NCBI GenBank assembly: GCA_041166385.1
Contig: JBEEFW010000035.1
Coordinates: forward strand, 1 to 64,000
DNA length: 64,000 nucleotides
Source: DASUCS01 sp041166385
GTDB taxonomy: Bacteria > Actinomycetota > Acidimicrobiia > Acidimicrobiales > JACDCH01
Reading direction: 5' to 3'
The notes below the pieces were generated by a model. It made no database searches. It had not been told where the DNA came from and worked only from the letters and a program-made list of their open reading frames with translations. Both the position numbers and the translations under genes were made by a program. Shown here piece after piece: positions 45,832 to 53,846 of this stretch. Each line of letters opens with the position of its first letter. The first letter of the stretch is position 1.

Positions 45832-45842
45832 ACGCCGTGGCG

Positions 45843-45869
45843 GGTGCGAGCCCATCAGCCGCTCGCACC
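45843..45869. terminator. Hairpin between LysR and SnoaL-like genes
   Basis: GGTGCGAG (45843-45850) and CTCGCACC (45862-45869) form a perfect 8-bp stem with an 11-base loop in the 38-bp gap between two converging genes. A bidirectional terminator is likely from position. Confidence 0.5.
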
Positions 45870-46343
45870 TCAGTCACCCGGGATGGTGAACACGTCCATG
45901 CCTTTGCCGTCGTCTGACGTACGCGCGAGCGAGGAGTAGTGGCGCGACGCGAACACCCATTGGCCGTCGCCGCGGGCGTACTCATCGCTGTACAAGCCGA
46001 ACGCGTTGGACCATGTGTGGTTCTCCGCGTCCTGGCGTAGCTCCCACATGTACAGGCGGCCGGTCGCGGTGTCGCCATCGACGAACACCACTGCGTTCAA
46101 CAGCGCGAACTCGAAGAACTCGAACCGCTCGATGCTGGCCGCGATGAACGCGCCGATCGCCTCGGGACCGACGTGTTCGATCACGCGGCCATCGCGCAGG
46201 TCGAGACGAATCGGGCAGTCGGGGAGGAACATCGGCACGAGCTCGTGCCACGCGCGGCGTGTCACCGCGTTGCCGTACGCGGCTTGTAGCTGGCGAATGG
46301 CCAGCTGGTCGATCGCGGCGCGCAGTTCCGAGTCGTCGATCAC
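45870..46343 (-). CDS. SnoaL-like/nuclear transport factor 2 family protein
   Basis: About 157 residues of NTF2 fold: DDSELRAAIDQLAIRQLQAAYGNAVTRRAWHELVPMF, then GPEAIGAFIAASIERFEFFEF and RLYMWELRQDAENHTWSNAFGLYSDEYARGDGQWVFASRHYSSL, typical of the SnoaL_4-type proteins linked to ring cleavage or hydroxylation pathways. The GTG at 46343 is the likely start; longer frames run under the divergent ArsR gene. The function is unknown. Confidence 0.8.
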   Translation of the reverse strand: MIDDSELRAAIDQLAIRQLQAAYGNAVTRRAWHELVPMFLPDCPIRLDLRDGRVIEHVGPEAIGAFIAASIERFEFFEFALLNAVVFVDGDTATGRLYMWELRQDAENHTWSNAFGLYSDEYARGDGQWVFASRHYSSLARTSDDGKGMDVFTIPGD

Positions 46344-46380
46344 GAACAGATGTTGCCGGATCGCCCCGCTCGAGTCTTGA

Positions 46381-46402
46381 CATATGCCTATATCGACATA
46401 TG
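46381..46402 (+). promoter_or_regulatory. Paired CATATG operator-like site before ArsR gene
   Basis: CATATG occurs at 46381-46386 and 46397-46402 with CTATATCGA between them, nine bases upstream of the ArsR ATG. The AT-rich, symmetric layout in a GC-rich genome fits an ArsR-family operator over the promoter. Confidence 0.5.
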
Positions 46403-46410
46403 ATGTCGCC

Positions 46411-46755
46411 ATGGCCCGCACCCCCACGACGACGGACGCGTTCAACGCCGTCGCCGAGGGGAGCCGACGCCAACTCCTCGACGCCATCGGCGGCGGGGAG
46501 GCAACCGTGGGCGAGCTCGTCGACCGGCTGGGCATGACGCAGCCGCAGGTGTCCAAACACCTCGCGGTGTTGCGGGCCGTCGGTCTCGTGCTCGTACGCG
46601 TCGACGGGCGACACCGTTGGTACCGAGTGAACGGTGTCGCACTCAAGCCCGTCCACGACTGGGTGCGCTCCTTTGAGCGCACCTGGAACACCCGGCTCGA
46701 CCGGCTCGACGACCTTCTCGTCGAGCTCCAACAAGAACAGGACAACACACCATGA
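46411..46755 (+). CDS. ArsR family transcriptional regulator
   Basis: A 114-residue winged-helix regulator: FNAVAEGSRRQLLDAIGGGEATVGELVDRLGMTQPQVSKHLAVLRAVGLV and RWYRVNGVALKPVHDW. It belongs to the ArsR subgroup that lacks metal ligands and is paired with SRPBCC (AHSA1) genes. The ATG at 46411 is preferred to the in-frame one at 46384, which lies inside the operator-like site. The stop overlaps the next ATG. Confidence 0.9.
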   Translation: MARTPTTTDAFNAVAEGSRRQLLDAIGGGEATVGELVDRLGMTQPQVSKHLAVLRAVGLVLVRVDGRHRWYRVNGVALKPVHDWVRSFERTWNTRLDRLDDLLVELQQEQDNTP

Positions 46756-47261
46756 GCAACGACAACACGAGGACCACCCGCCACGGCTCCGCAGTCATCA
46801 CCCTGCCGTCCGACACCGAGTACGTCATCACACGCGTCTTCGACGCTTCGGCCGAACTCGTCTTCACGGCCTACACGACCCCCGAGCTCGTCAAGCAGTG
46901 GTGGGGATTCGAGACCGCCGAGTGGCTGGTGTGCGAGATCGACCTGCGCGTCGGTGGCACGTGGCGGTTCGTGGTCCGCGAGGGCGACATGGAGGTCGGC
47001 TTCCACGGTGAGTACCGCGAGATCGAACGCCCGCACCGGCTGGTGTCGACCGAGGCCTACGAAGGCATCCCCGATCCCGACGGGAAGGCGACCCTCAACA
47101 TCCTCACCCTCGACGAGAGCGACGGCGTGACGACCATGACCATGCTCGTGCAACACGACAGCCAGGAAACGCGCGACATGGTCATCGCATCCGGCATGGA
47201 GGGCGGCCTGCAGGTGTCGTTCAACCGGCTCGAGGATCTCGTCACTCGGGCTTCGGACTGA
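46752..47261 (+). CDS. SRPBCC/AHSA1 domain protein
   Basis: A 169-residue START-like protein: EYVITRVFDASAELVFTAYTTPELVKQWWG, VGGTWRFVVREGDMEVGFHGEYREIERPHRLVSTE and a C-terminal helix MEGGLQVSFNRLEDL. These proteins bind hydrophobic ligands; when paired with an ArsR regulator they form a common two-gene unit. ATGA overlap with the regulator. Confidence 0.9.
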   Translation: MSNDNTRTTRHGSAVITLPSDTEYVITRVFDASAELVFTAYTTPELVKQWWGFETAEWLVCEIDLRVGGTWRFVVREGDMEVGFHGEYREIERPHRLVSTEAYEGIPDPDGKATLNILTLDESDGVTTMTMLVQHDSQETRDMVIASGMEGGLQVSFNRLEDLVTRASD

Positions 47262-47314
47262 AGGGCGCGCACCGCTTCTACGACCGACTGCGTGAGAGCT
47301 GACAAGCTCCACCG

Positions 47315-48270
47315 ATGCCGATCCTCGACGCGTCCCACGACCGTGCTCACCCGGTGGAGGGCGACACGGCGTGGTCCGAGTCCTACTACTTCAACTGCTA
47401 CGACCCGGACGCCGACGCGGGATTCTTCACCCGTGTCGGCGTCCGGCCGAATGAGGGCACCATCGACGTCGGCCTCTCCGTGTGGCTGCCAGGCGGCGGC
47501 ATCGACCACGTTCGTCACGTGCGCGAGCAACGAGACATGGTCGACGGCGTTCTCGACGTCGGGCCAGTTCGCTACGAGATGCTCGAACCGATGAAGCGGT
47601 GGCGACTCACGGCACACGGCTCGTCGCTCGAGGGCGAGCTTGCGCTCGACGTCACCTTCGAAGCTCGAACCCCTCCGATCGGAGCGGACGGACAGAACCG
47701 CGACGCGACCGACTCGTCGAGCGCGGCGACACGGCAGTCCGTCGGTAAGGGTCACCTCGAGCAGGGCGGTCGGTGGACCGGCTGGATCGATGCTGGTAGG
47801 GCGCGCCGCGAGCTCGGTCCGAATGCACGCGGCAACCGCGACAAGTCGTGGGGCCCCCGGCGGTGGGGCGGGCCGAAGATGGGCGCTGGTTCTCGATCAA
47901 CATCGACGACGACACTCACTTCGGGGGCATCGTGATCGGCACCGACGCCGGCGACCTGCACCGAGGTTGGGTGTGGCGTGACGGGGCCCACGAGTCCATC
48001 GCCGAATGGAAGGTGTCGAGCGACCTCGAGAACGACGGCGTCACCCATCGCGCGACACACGTGATTGCGACCGACAAAGCCGGACGGGTCCACGCGCTCG
48101 AGGCCGACGTGTTCCGCGTCGAGCCGGGTCCCCGCGGCATCAGGCCGAACACGACGATCGTGAACGAAGGCCTCGCTCGTTGGACCTACGAAGGTCGTAC
48201 CGGCACTGGCATCAGTGAATATCTGCATCAGCTCGACGGCGAGTCGCGACCGGTGATCACGATCTCCTGA
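47315..48270 (+). pseudogene. Frameshifted hypothetical gene (lipocalin/AttH-like proteins of actinobacteria)
   Basis: Two frames read as one protein. The first (from ATG 47315) covers the N-terminal half (AWSESYYFNCYDPDADAGFF, LEPMKRWRL) up to NRDKSWGPRRWG; the second (to 48270) continues with RAEDGRWFSINIDDDTHFGG and runs to the stop. The switch lies at about 47864-47870 in TGGGGCGGG and needs one base added. The SWGPRRW motif is typical of a hypothetical actinobacterial family whose function I do not know. The cause may be a true mutation or a sequencing error in the G run. Confidence 0.7.
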
Positions 48271-48273
48271 GCG

Positions 48274-48999
48274 TCACATCCGATGACGATGCGCATGGAT
48301 GAATGCCTCTCGCGCGCCACGTTGGCCTGTGGCCGGCGCGTCGCAGGTCGCCACGACCCTCCACCCGGCGGTCATCACCCCTTCCGTGGCGCGCCGAACC
48401 GCGTCGGCGATGTCATCGTCGGAGCGGGCCAGCGTGGCGCGATGCAGCTCGAATGTCGGCTTCACCAGAGCGACGAGGTCAGCTGCACGATGAATGTCGA
48501 CTTGCTCGAGTTGTGGGACGGCGTCGGTGACCGCCAGGTATGACAGGTCGATCGCGACGAGCTCCACCACATCTGGAATGACGGCGCGGGTCAGCGAGCC
48601 GATGTTGTGACCCTCGAGGTTCCGCACGCGCACGTCAGATCTCAGTCGACCGACGAGCTGACCGACGCCGGTGTCGACGGCGTAAACGCGCCGCGCGCCG
48701 CGATCGAGCAACGCGGTGGTGAACCCTCCCGCGCTGGCGCCCACGTCAACGGCGACGCGCCCGACGACCGGAACGGCCAACGCGTCCAAGGCGTGCGACA
48801 GCTTGACGTCCCCGCGCAGCCGGCGCGACGGCATCACGCGAATCGAGGCATCGACGCGAACGCGGGCGGATGGGTTCGTGAGAGCTCGGCCATCGACGAG
48901 GACTCGTCCTGCGGCAATCGCGGCAGGGTCGATGTCAGGGCGGTGGCGCGCGAGCAGATAGGTGAGCGCGACGAACCGCGCGCGTTGGGACTTCGACAC
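48274..48999 (-). CDS. TlyA-like rRNA methyltransferase/S4-domain protein
   Basis: About 241 residues: an N-terminal S4 RNA-binding domain (PAAIAAGRVLVDGRALTNPSARVRVDASIRV) and an FtsJ-type methyltransferase domain with SAM motif VAVDVGASAGGFTTALLDRGARRVYAVDTG. TlyA 2'-O-methylates 16S and 23S rRNA and confers capreomycin sensitivity in mycobacteria. The start is GTG at 48999 with GGAGG seven bases upstream; that ribosome-binding site is inside a strong hairpin. The frame is open to 49068 but those codons give no domain. Confidence 0.82.
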   Translation of the reverse strand: MSKSQRARFVALTYLLARHRPDIDPAAIAAGRVLVDGRALTNPSARVRVDASIRVMPSRRLRGDVKLSHALDALAVPVVGRVAVDVGASAGGFTTALLDRGARRVYAVDTGVGQLVGRLRSDVRVRNLEGHNIGSLTRAVIPDVVELVAIDLSYLAVTDAVPQLEQVDIHRAADLVALVKPTFELHRATLARSDDDIADAVRRATEGVMTAGWRVVATCDAPATGQRGAREAFIHAHRHRM

Positions 49000-49001
49000 T
49001 T

Positions 49002-49054
49002 GTGGGCCTCCAGAGCTCGGACCGAACAGGGACCGAGCGCTCGAGGAGGCCCAC
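49002..49054 (-). promoter_or_regulatory. Leader hairpin sequestering the tlyA-like ribosome-binding site
   Basis: The outer arms GTGGGCCTCC (49054-49045 on the minus strand) and GGAGGCCCAC (49011-49002) pair perfectly over 10 bp. Inside, GCTCGG (49038-49033) pairs with CCGAGC (49020-49015). The right outer arm contains the GGAGG Shine-Dalgarno sequence of the GTG at 48999. This lies between divergent genes, so it is not a terminator; a translational control element is likely. Confidence 0.6.
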
Positions 49055-49154
49055 GGGCGCGGTTGCACGCCTAATGCTTGGACATCGCGACAGGCTGCAT
49101 GTCGCGATGGAAGGCGTCAAGAGTGAGACGGAACTCGCAGTTAGCGTTGGCTCC

Positions 49155-49553
49155 GTGGACCGTCTGTCGCTGCGCTGGAACGCGGTCTGCCTCGACTGCG
49201 CGGACGCAGAGGAGATGGCGACCTTCTATGGCCGGCTGTTCGGGTGGGAGATGACGGGCCGCGATGGCGAGGGGTGGATCGCCATGAACGACCCGAGTGG
49301 TGGCGTCGGGCTGCTGTTCCAGGCGGAGGAGTGGTACGAGCCGCCTGCGTGGCCGGAGCAGTCGGATCTGCAACACAAGATGCTCCACTTCGAGATCGAG
49401 GTCGACGACGTGGAGACGGCCGTTGCGCACGCGATCTCGGCGGGAGCACGAGTCGCGCTGCACCAACCCGAAGATCGAGATCCGGCCACGCTTCGGGTGA
49501 TGCTCGATCCAGCTGGCCACCCGTTCTGCCTCTGGAGCAACGCCGAAGACTGA
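49155..49553 (+). CDS. VOC family (glyoxalase-like) protein
   Basis: About 132 residues of glyoxalase/bleomycin-resistance fold: LRWNAVCLDCADAEEMATFYGRLFGWEM and LQHKMLHFEIEVDDVETAVAHAISAGARV with the terminal MLDPAGHPFCLWS. The two beta-alpha-beta-beta-beta units and the HF-E, DP-GHPF pattern are typical of small dimeric VOC proteins. The start is either GTG 49155 or ATG 49107. Substrate unknown. Confidence 0.85.
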   Translation: MDRLSLRWNAVCLDCADAEEMATFYGRLFGWEMTGRDGEGWIAMNDPSGGVGLLFQAEEWYEPPAWPEQSDLQHKMLHFEIEVDDVETAVAHAISAGARVALHQPEDRDPATLRVMLDPAGHPFCLWSNAED

Positions 49554-49639
49554 TCGCGGTCGCCCGGGCGCGGCATCACGAGCGGGGATAGGGTCCGCAC
49601 TCGAGCACGAACGGGCTCGAACCGAGGGGGACGACGACA

Positions 49640-51946
49640 GTGGCCAAAGCAGCTGGCTCGATCCTGGGGAACCCGGTGCAGCGCCTGGAGGATCCTGCGC
49701 TGCTCACCGGATCCGCGAAGTACATCGACGACCTGCTGTCCGACGGGACCGCGCATGTGATGTTCGTGCGCTCGACGGTGGCGCACGGCACCGTGCGGAG
49801 TGTCGACGTTTCCGACGCCGAGTCGATGCCCGGAGTGATCGCGGTGTACCACGCGGCTGGCAACGGCTTGGGGCTCACGCCCTTCCAGAGCTTTCCCTTG
49901 GTCGCCGAGACGTTCAACCGTCCGCCCTTCGCGGGCGAGAGGGTCCGCTTCGTCGGTGACATCGTGGCCGCCGTCGTCGCCGAGACACGCGCGCAAGCGG
50001 TCGACGCTCTGGAGGCCGTGATCGTCGACATCGATCCGCTGCCCGTCGCCGTGAGCGGACCAGACGCGTTCGCGGACGGAGCTGCCGTGCTGTTCCCCGA
50101 GGCCGGCGCGAACGTGTGTTTCGCCACCACCTTCGGCGAGGACGACCCGTTGGAAGGCGCTGACGCCGTGGCCGAGGTCACGATGGTGAGCCAGCGGCTC
50201 GCCGGCGTACCGATGGAGACGAACGGCTGTGTGATGGTGCCGGGCGAGCCCGACGGCGGCCTCACGGCGTGGGTGTCGCACCAGGCGCCGCACTCAGTGC
50301 AGCCCGCCTTGGCCGGAGCGATCGGCCTCGACCCCTCTGTCGTTCGCGTCGTGTGCCCGTGGGTCGGGGGAGGGTTCGGCCCGAAGGCCGCGGTGTACGT
50401 CGAGTTCCTCATCGCCGCCAAGGCCGCACTCGAGCTCGGGCGTCCGGTGAAGTGGACCCCGACACGCTCCGAAGACATGGTCTCGCTCGTCCACGGTCGC
50501 GACTACACGATGACCGCCAAGCTCGGCCTCACCAAGGACGGCAAGATCGTCGGCCTCGACGCGAACGTGCTCGCATCCGCGGGCGCCTATCCCGCGATCG
50601 GCGCGGTGCTGCCGATCCTCACGCAGACGATGTCGGTCGGCGTGTACGACATCCCCAAGGTCCGCTTTCAGGGCACGAGCGTGACCACCAACACGACACC
50701 GGTCGGCGCGTATCGCGGCGCCGGCCGGCCCGAAGCGACCCAACTCATCGAGCGCGTCCTCGATGTGGCCGCCGATCAGCTCGGCATCGATCCCGCCGAG
50801 ATCCGGCGCCGCAACTTCCTCGACCCTGCGACCTTCCCGCTGACGACGACGACGGGGGGCGAGTACGACTCGGGCGAGTACGCGAAGGCGCTCGACGCCG
50901 CGCTGGCTGCGTCGGGCTACAAGGAACTCCGCGCCGAACAGGAACGGCGGCGCGCGGCCAACGATCCGATCGCGCTCGGCATCGGTGTCTCGGCGTACGT
51001 CGAGGTGACCGCGCCGCTCGGCCTGCACATCGAGTACGGCGCCGTCGAGGTGCACGACGACGGGTCGGCGTCGATGGCCGTCGGTACGAGCGTGCACGGA
51101 CAGGGACATCACACTGCGTTCGCGATGATCGTCAGCGACCTGCTCGGTATCCCGATGGACAAGATCTCGCTGATCAACTCCGACACTGCGCTGGTGCCCA
51201 CGGGCGCCGGCACGCTCGGCTCGCGATCGCTGCAAACGGCGGGAAGCGCGGTGCATGTCGCGTCGACCGAGGTGTTGGCGCGGGCCAAGCAGATTGCGGC
51301 CCACCTGCTCGAAGCGAGCGTGGACGATGTGGTCGTGGGCGACGGCGGACTCGGCGTCGCCGGAGTCCCGGCCCGCACGTTGGGCTGGCCCGAGCTCGTG
51401 GCCGCGTCGCGCGATGCCGCCCAACTGCCAGACGGGATGGACGCAGGGCCGCTGCGACACGAAGGCAACTTCGACGGCTCCAACTCGACCTTCCCATTCG
51501 GCGCGCATGTTGCGGTCGTCGAGATCGACACCGAGACGGGCAACGTCCGATTGAAGCGGCACATCGCGGTCGACGACTGCGGCCGCATCCTCAACCCGCT
51601 GCTCGTGCGGGGCCAGCAGCACGGCGGCATCGCTCAAGGCGCGGCGCAGGCGCTCTACGAGTGGGTGCAGTACGACGCCGACGGCAACCCGCTCACGGCG
51701 ACGCTCATGGATTACATGATCCCGTCGGCCGCGGAGCTCCCGAGCTACGAGACGTCGAACACCGAGACTGACAGCCCCCGCAATCCGCTCGGGGCGAAGG
51801 GAATCGGTGAGTCAGGCACGATCGGGTCGACGCCAGCGATCCAGAACGCGGTGGTCGACGCCCTGTCGCACCTCGGCGTGACGCACGTCGACATGCCCTG
51901 CGCACCCGAACGGGTGTGGCAGGCCATTCAGGCCGCCAGCAACTAA
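49640..51946 (+). CDS. Xanthine dehydrogenase/CO dehydrogenase family molybdenum-binding subunit
   Basis: A 768-residue large subunit of a molybdenum hydroxylase. Family blocks are GNPVQRLEDPALLTGSAKYIDDL at the N-terminus, CPWVGGGFGPKAAVYVE, the Mo-site segment GAYRGAGRPEATQ and the catalytic glutamate in GIGESGTIGS (Glu724). The AYRGAGR form matches the form II CoxL-like type, not the AYxCSFR of true CO dehydrogenase. No iron-sulfur or FAD subunit gene is adjacent, so the partners must be elsewhere. The start is GTG. The moe/moa genes in the window supply the cofactor pathway. Confidence 0.92.
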   Translation: MAKAAGSILGNPVQRLEDPALLTGSAKYIDDLLSDGTAHVMFVRSTVAHGTVRSVDVSDAESMPGVIAVYHAAGNGLGLTPFQSFPLVAETFNRPPFAGERVRFVGDIVAAVVAETRAQAVDALEAVIVDIDPLPVAVSGPDAFADGAAVLFPEAGANVCFATTFGEDDPLEGADAVAEVTMVSQRLAGVPMETNGCVMVPGEPDGGLTAWVSHQAPHSVQPALAGAIGLDPSVVRVVCPWVGGGFGPKAAVYVEFLIAAKAALELGRPVKWTPTRSEDMVSLVHGRDYTMTAKLGLTKDGKIVGLDANVLASAGAYPAIGAVLPILTQTMSVGVYDIPKVRFQGTSVTTNTTPVGAYRGAGRPEATQLIERVLDVAADQLGIDPAEIRRRNFLDPATFPLTTTTGGEYDSGEYAKALDAALAASGYKELRAEQERRRAANDPIALGIGVSAYVEVTAPLGLHIEYGAVEVHDDGSASMAVGTSVHGQGHHTAFAMIVSDLLGIPMDKISLINSDTALVPTGAGTLGSRSLQTAGSAVHVASTEVLARAKQIAAHLLEASVDDVVVGDGGLGVAGVPARTLGWPELVAASRDAAQLPDGMDAGPLRHEGNFDGSNSTFPFGAHVAVVEIDTETGNVRLKRHIAVDDCGRILNPLLVRGQQHGGIAQGAAQALYEWVQYDADGNPLTATLMDYMIPSAAELPSYETSNTETDSPRNPLGAKGIGESGTIGSTPAIQNAVVDALSHLGVTHVDMPCAPERVWQAIQAASN

Positions 51947-51971
51947 CGCCGAGGACGCGCCTGTCGGCCCG

Positions 51972-53846
51972 TCAGACGACGTCGACGACGGGCGCGGTGA
52001 ACTGCGAGTTGTACAGGCGGTAGTAGGCGCCGTCGTGGGCGAGTAGCTCGTTGTGTGACCCCTGCTCGACGATGCGACCGTTCTCCATCACGAGGATCAC
52101 GTCGGCGCCGCGGATCGTCGAGAGGCGGTGGGCGATCACGAAGCTCGTCCGCTGCGCACGCAGGGCGTTCATCGCCTCCTGGACCTGCACCTCGGTTCGC
52201 GTGTCGACGGAGCTGGTGGCCTCGTCGAGGATCAGGATCGAGGGATCGGCAAGGAACGCTCGGGCGATCGTGAGCAGCTGCTTCTGCCCGGCACTGATGT
52301 TGTCGCCTTCCTCGTTGATGACGGTGTCGTAGCCGTCGGGGAGCGAGTGCACGAAGCGGTCGACGAAGGTGGCGCGGGCCGCTTCGAGGATCTGCTCGTT
52401 CGTGGCCGCGGGGTTGCCATACGCGATGTTGTCGCGGATCGTGCCGCCGAACAGCCAGGTGTCTTGCAACACCATCCCGAGGTTCGAGCGCAGCTCGTTG
52501 CGAGGAAACGTCGAGATGTCGCGGCCGTCGAGATAGATCGCACCACCATCGAGCTCGTAGAAGCGCATGATGAGGTTGACGAGCGTCGTCTTGCCGGCGC
52601 CTGTCGGCCCGACGATGGCGATCGTCTGTCCCGGCTCGGCCACGAGCGACAGCGACTCGATGAGCGGCGTCTCCGGGTCGTAGGAGAACGTGACGTCGCG
52701 GAACTCGACGCGACCTCGCACGGGCGGCGAGTCGTCCCTCGTCTCGTCCGGGGTCTGCTCCTCGGCGTCGAGGAACTCGAGCACCCGCTCGAGCGATGCA
52801 ATACCCGACTGGAAGACGTTCATCATCGATGCCAGCTGGGTCAGCGGCATCGAGAACGTACGGGAGTACTGGATGAACGCCTGGACATCGCCGACGGTGA
52901 TCGAACCGCTGGCCACCCGGAGGCCGCCGACGACAGCGACGATCACGTACTGGACGTTGCCCATGAACATCGTCGCGGGCTGCATCAGGCTCGACATGAA
53001 CTGGGCGCCGAACGAGGCCTCGTACAGCTCGTCGTTCGTCTCCCGGAACCGCTGCTCGACCTCGCGTTGGCGGCCGAACGACTTCACGATGGCGTGACCC
53101 GTGAATGTCTCCTCGATCTGTCCGTTCAACGTTCCGGTGTTCTTCCATTGAGCGATGAAACGGGGTCGCGCGCGAGCGGCGATGACCTTCATCGCCCAGA
53201 CCGACACCGGCACGGTGGTGAGCGCGACGAGCGCGAGTACCCACGAGATCGTGAACATCATGATCGCCACGCCGAGAAGCAGCAGGATCGACGTGAGCAT
53301 CTGGCTCAGCGTCTGCTGCAGGCTCTGGGCGACGTTGTCGAGGTCGTTCGTGACGCGGCTGAGCAGATCGCCGCGTGCCTGCTTGTCGACGTAGCGCAAC
53401 GGAAGGGCATTCAGTTTGTCCTCGGCCGCTGACCTGAGGCGGAACATCAACCGTTGCACGACGCCCGCCAGCGTGTACGCCGTGAGAATCGACAGGAATG
53501 CTGATACGGCGTACAGCGCGATGGCCTGGTACAGCACGCGATGCAACGCCGTGAAGTCGATGCCGGTGTGCGACACCACGCCTCGGAAGATGATGTCGGT
53601 GCCGTGCCCCAGCACGCGTGGGCCGAGCACGTTCAAGACGGCGCTGGTGATCGCGACGACGGCGACGACGAACAGGATGGGGCGCTCGGGCTTGAGGAGT
53701 CCCGCGAGCCGGCGCACGGATGTGCGGAAGTCCTTGGACTTCTCCGTAGGGACTCCCGCCGAGTTCCACCGGCCCGCGGCCCGAGTCTCTGGCGCGGCGA
53801 GGGAGAGCTCTTCGTCCTCTTCGTGGGTCTCGTCGAGCACCGTCAT
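51972..53846 (-). CDS. ABC exporter subunit, canonical nucleotide site
   Basis: A 624-residue half-transporter: an N-terminal cytoplasmic extension, six membrane helices and an ATPase domain with GPTGAGKTT (Walker A), NISAGQKQLL (signature, with Ala for the second Gly) and ILILDEATSSVD (Walker B with catalytic Glu). Likely the partner of the gene just upstream in a heterodimeric multidrug-type exporter. Its ATG overlaps that gene's stop by four bases. Confidence 0.92.
   Translation of the reverse strand: MTVLDETHEEDEELSLAAPETRAAGRWNSAGVPTEKSKDFRTSVRRLAGLLKPERPILFVVAVVAITSAVLNVLGPRVLGHGTDIIFRGVVSHTGIDFTALHRVLYQAIALYAVSAFLSILTAYTLAGVVQRLMFRLRSAAEDKLNALPLRYVDKQARGDLLSRVTNDLDNVAQSLQQTLSQMLTSILLLLGVAIMMFTISWVLALVALTTVPVSVWAMKVIAARARPRFIAQWKNTGTLNGQIEETFTGHAIVKSFGRQREVEQRFRETNDELYEASFGAQFMSSLMQPATMFMGNVQYVIVAVVGGLRVASGSITVGDVQAFIQYSRTFSMPLTQLASMMNVFQSGIASLERVLEFLDAEEQTPDETRDDSPPVRGRVEFRDVTFSYDPETPLIESLSLVAEPGQTIAIVGPTGAGKTTLVNLIMRFYELDGGAIYLDGRDISTFPRNELRSNLGMVLQDTWLFGGTIRDNIAYGNPAATNEQILEAARATFVDRFVHSLPDGYDTVINEEGDNISAGQKQLLTIARAFLADPSILILDEATSSVDTRTEVQVQEAMNALRAQRTSFVIAHRLSTIRGADVILVMENGRIVEQGSHNELLAHDGAYYRLYNSQFTAPVVDVV

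Noticed and set aside
46344..47312. N-terminal extension of the SnoaL-like frame
   Set aside because: The extension runs antisense through the ArsR and SRPBCC genes; the NTF2 domain starts near the GTG at 46343.
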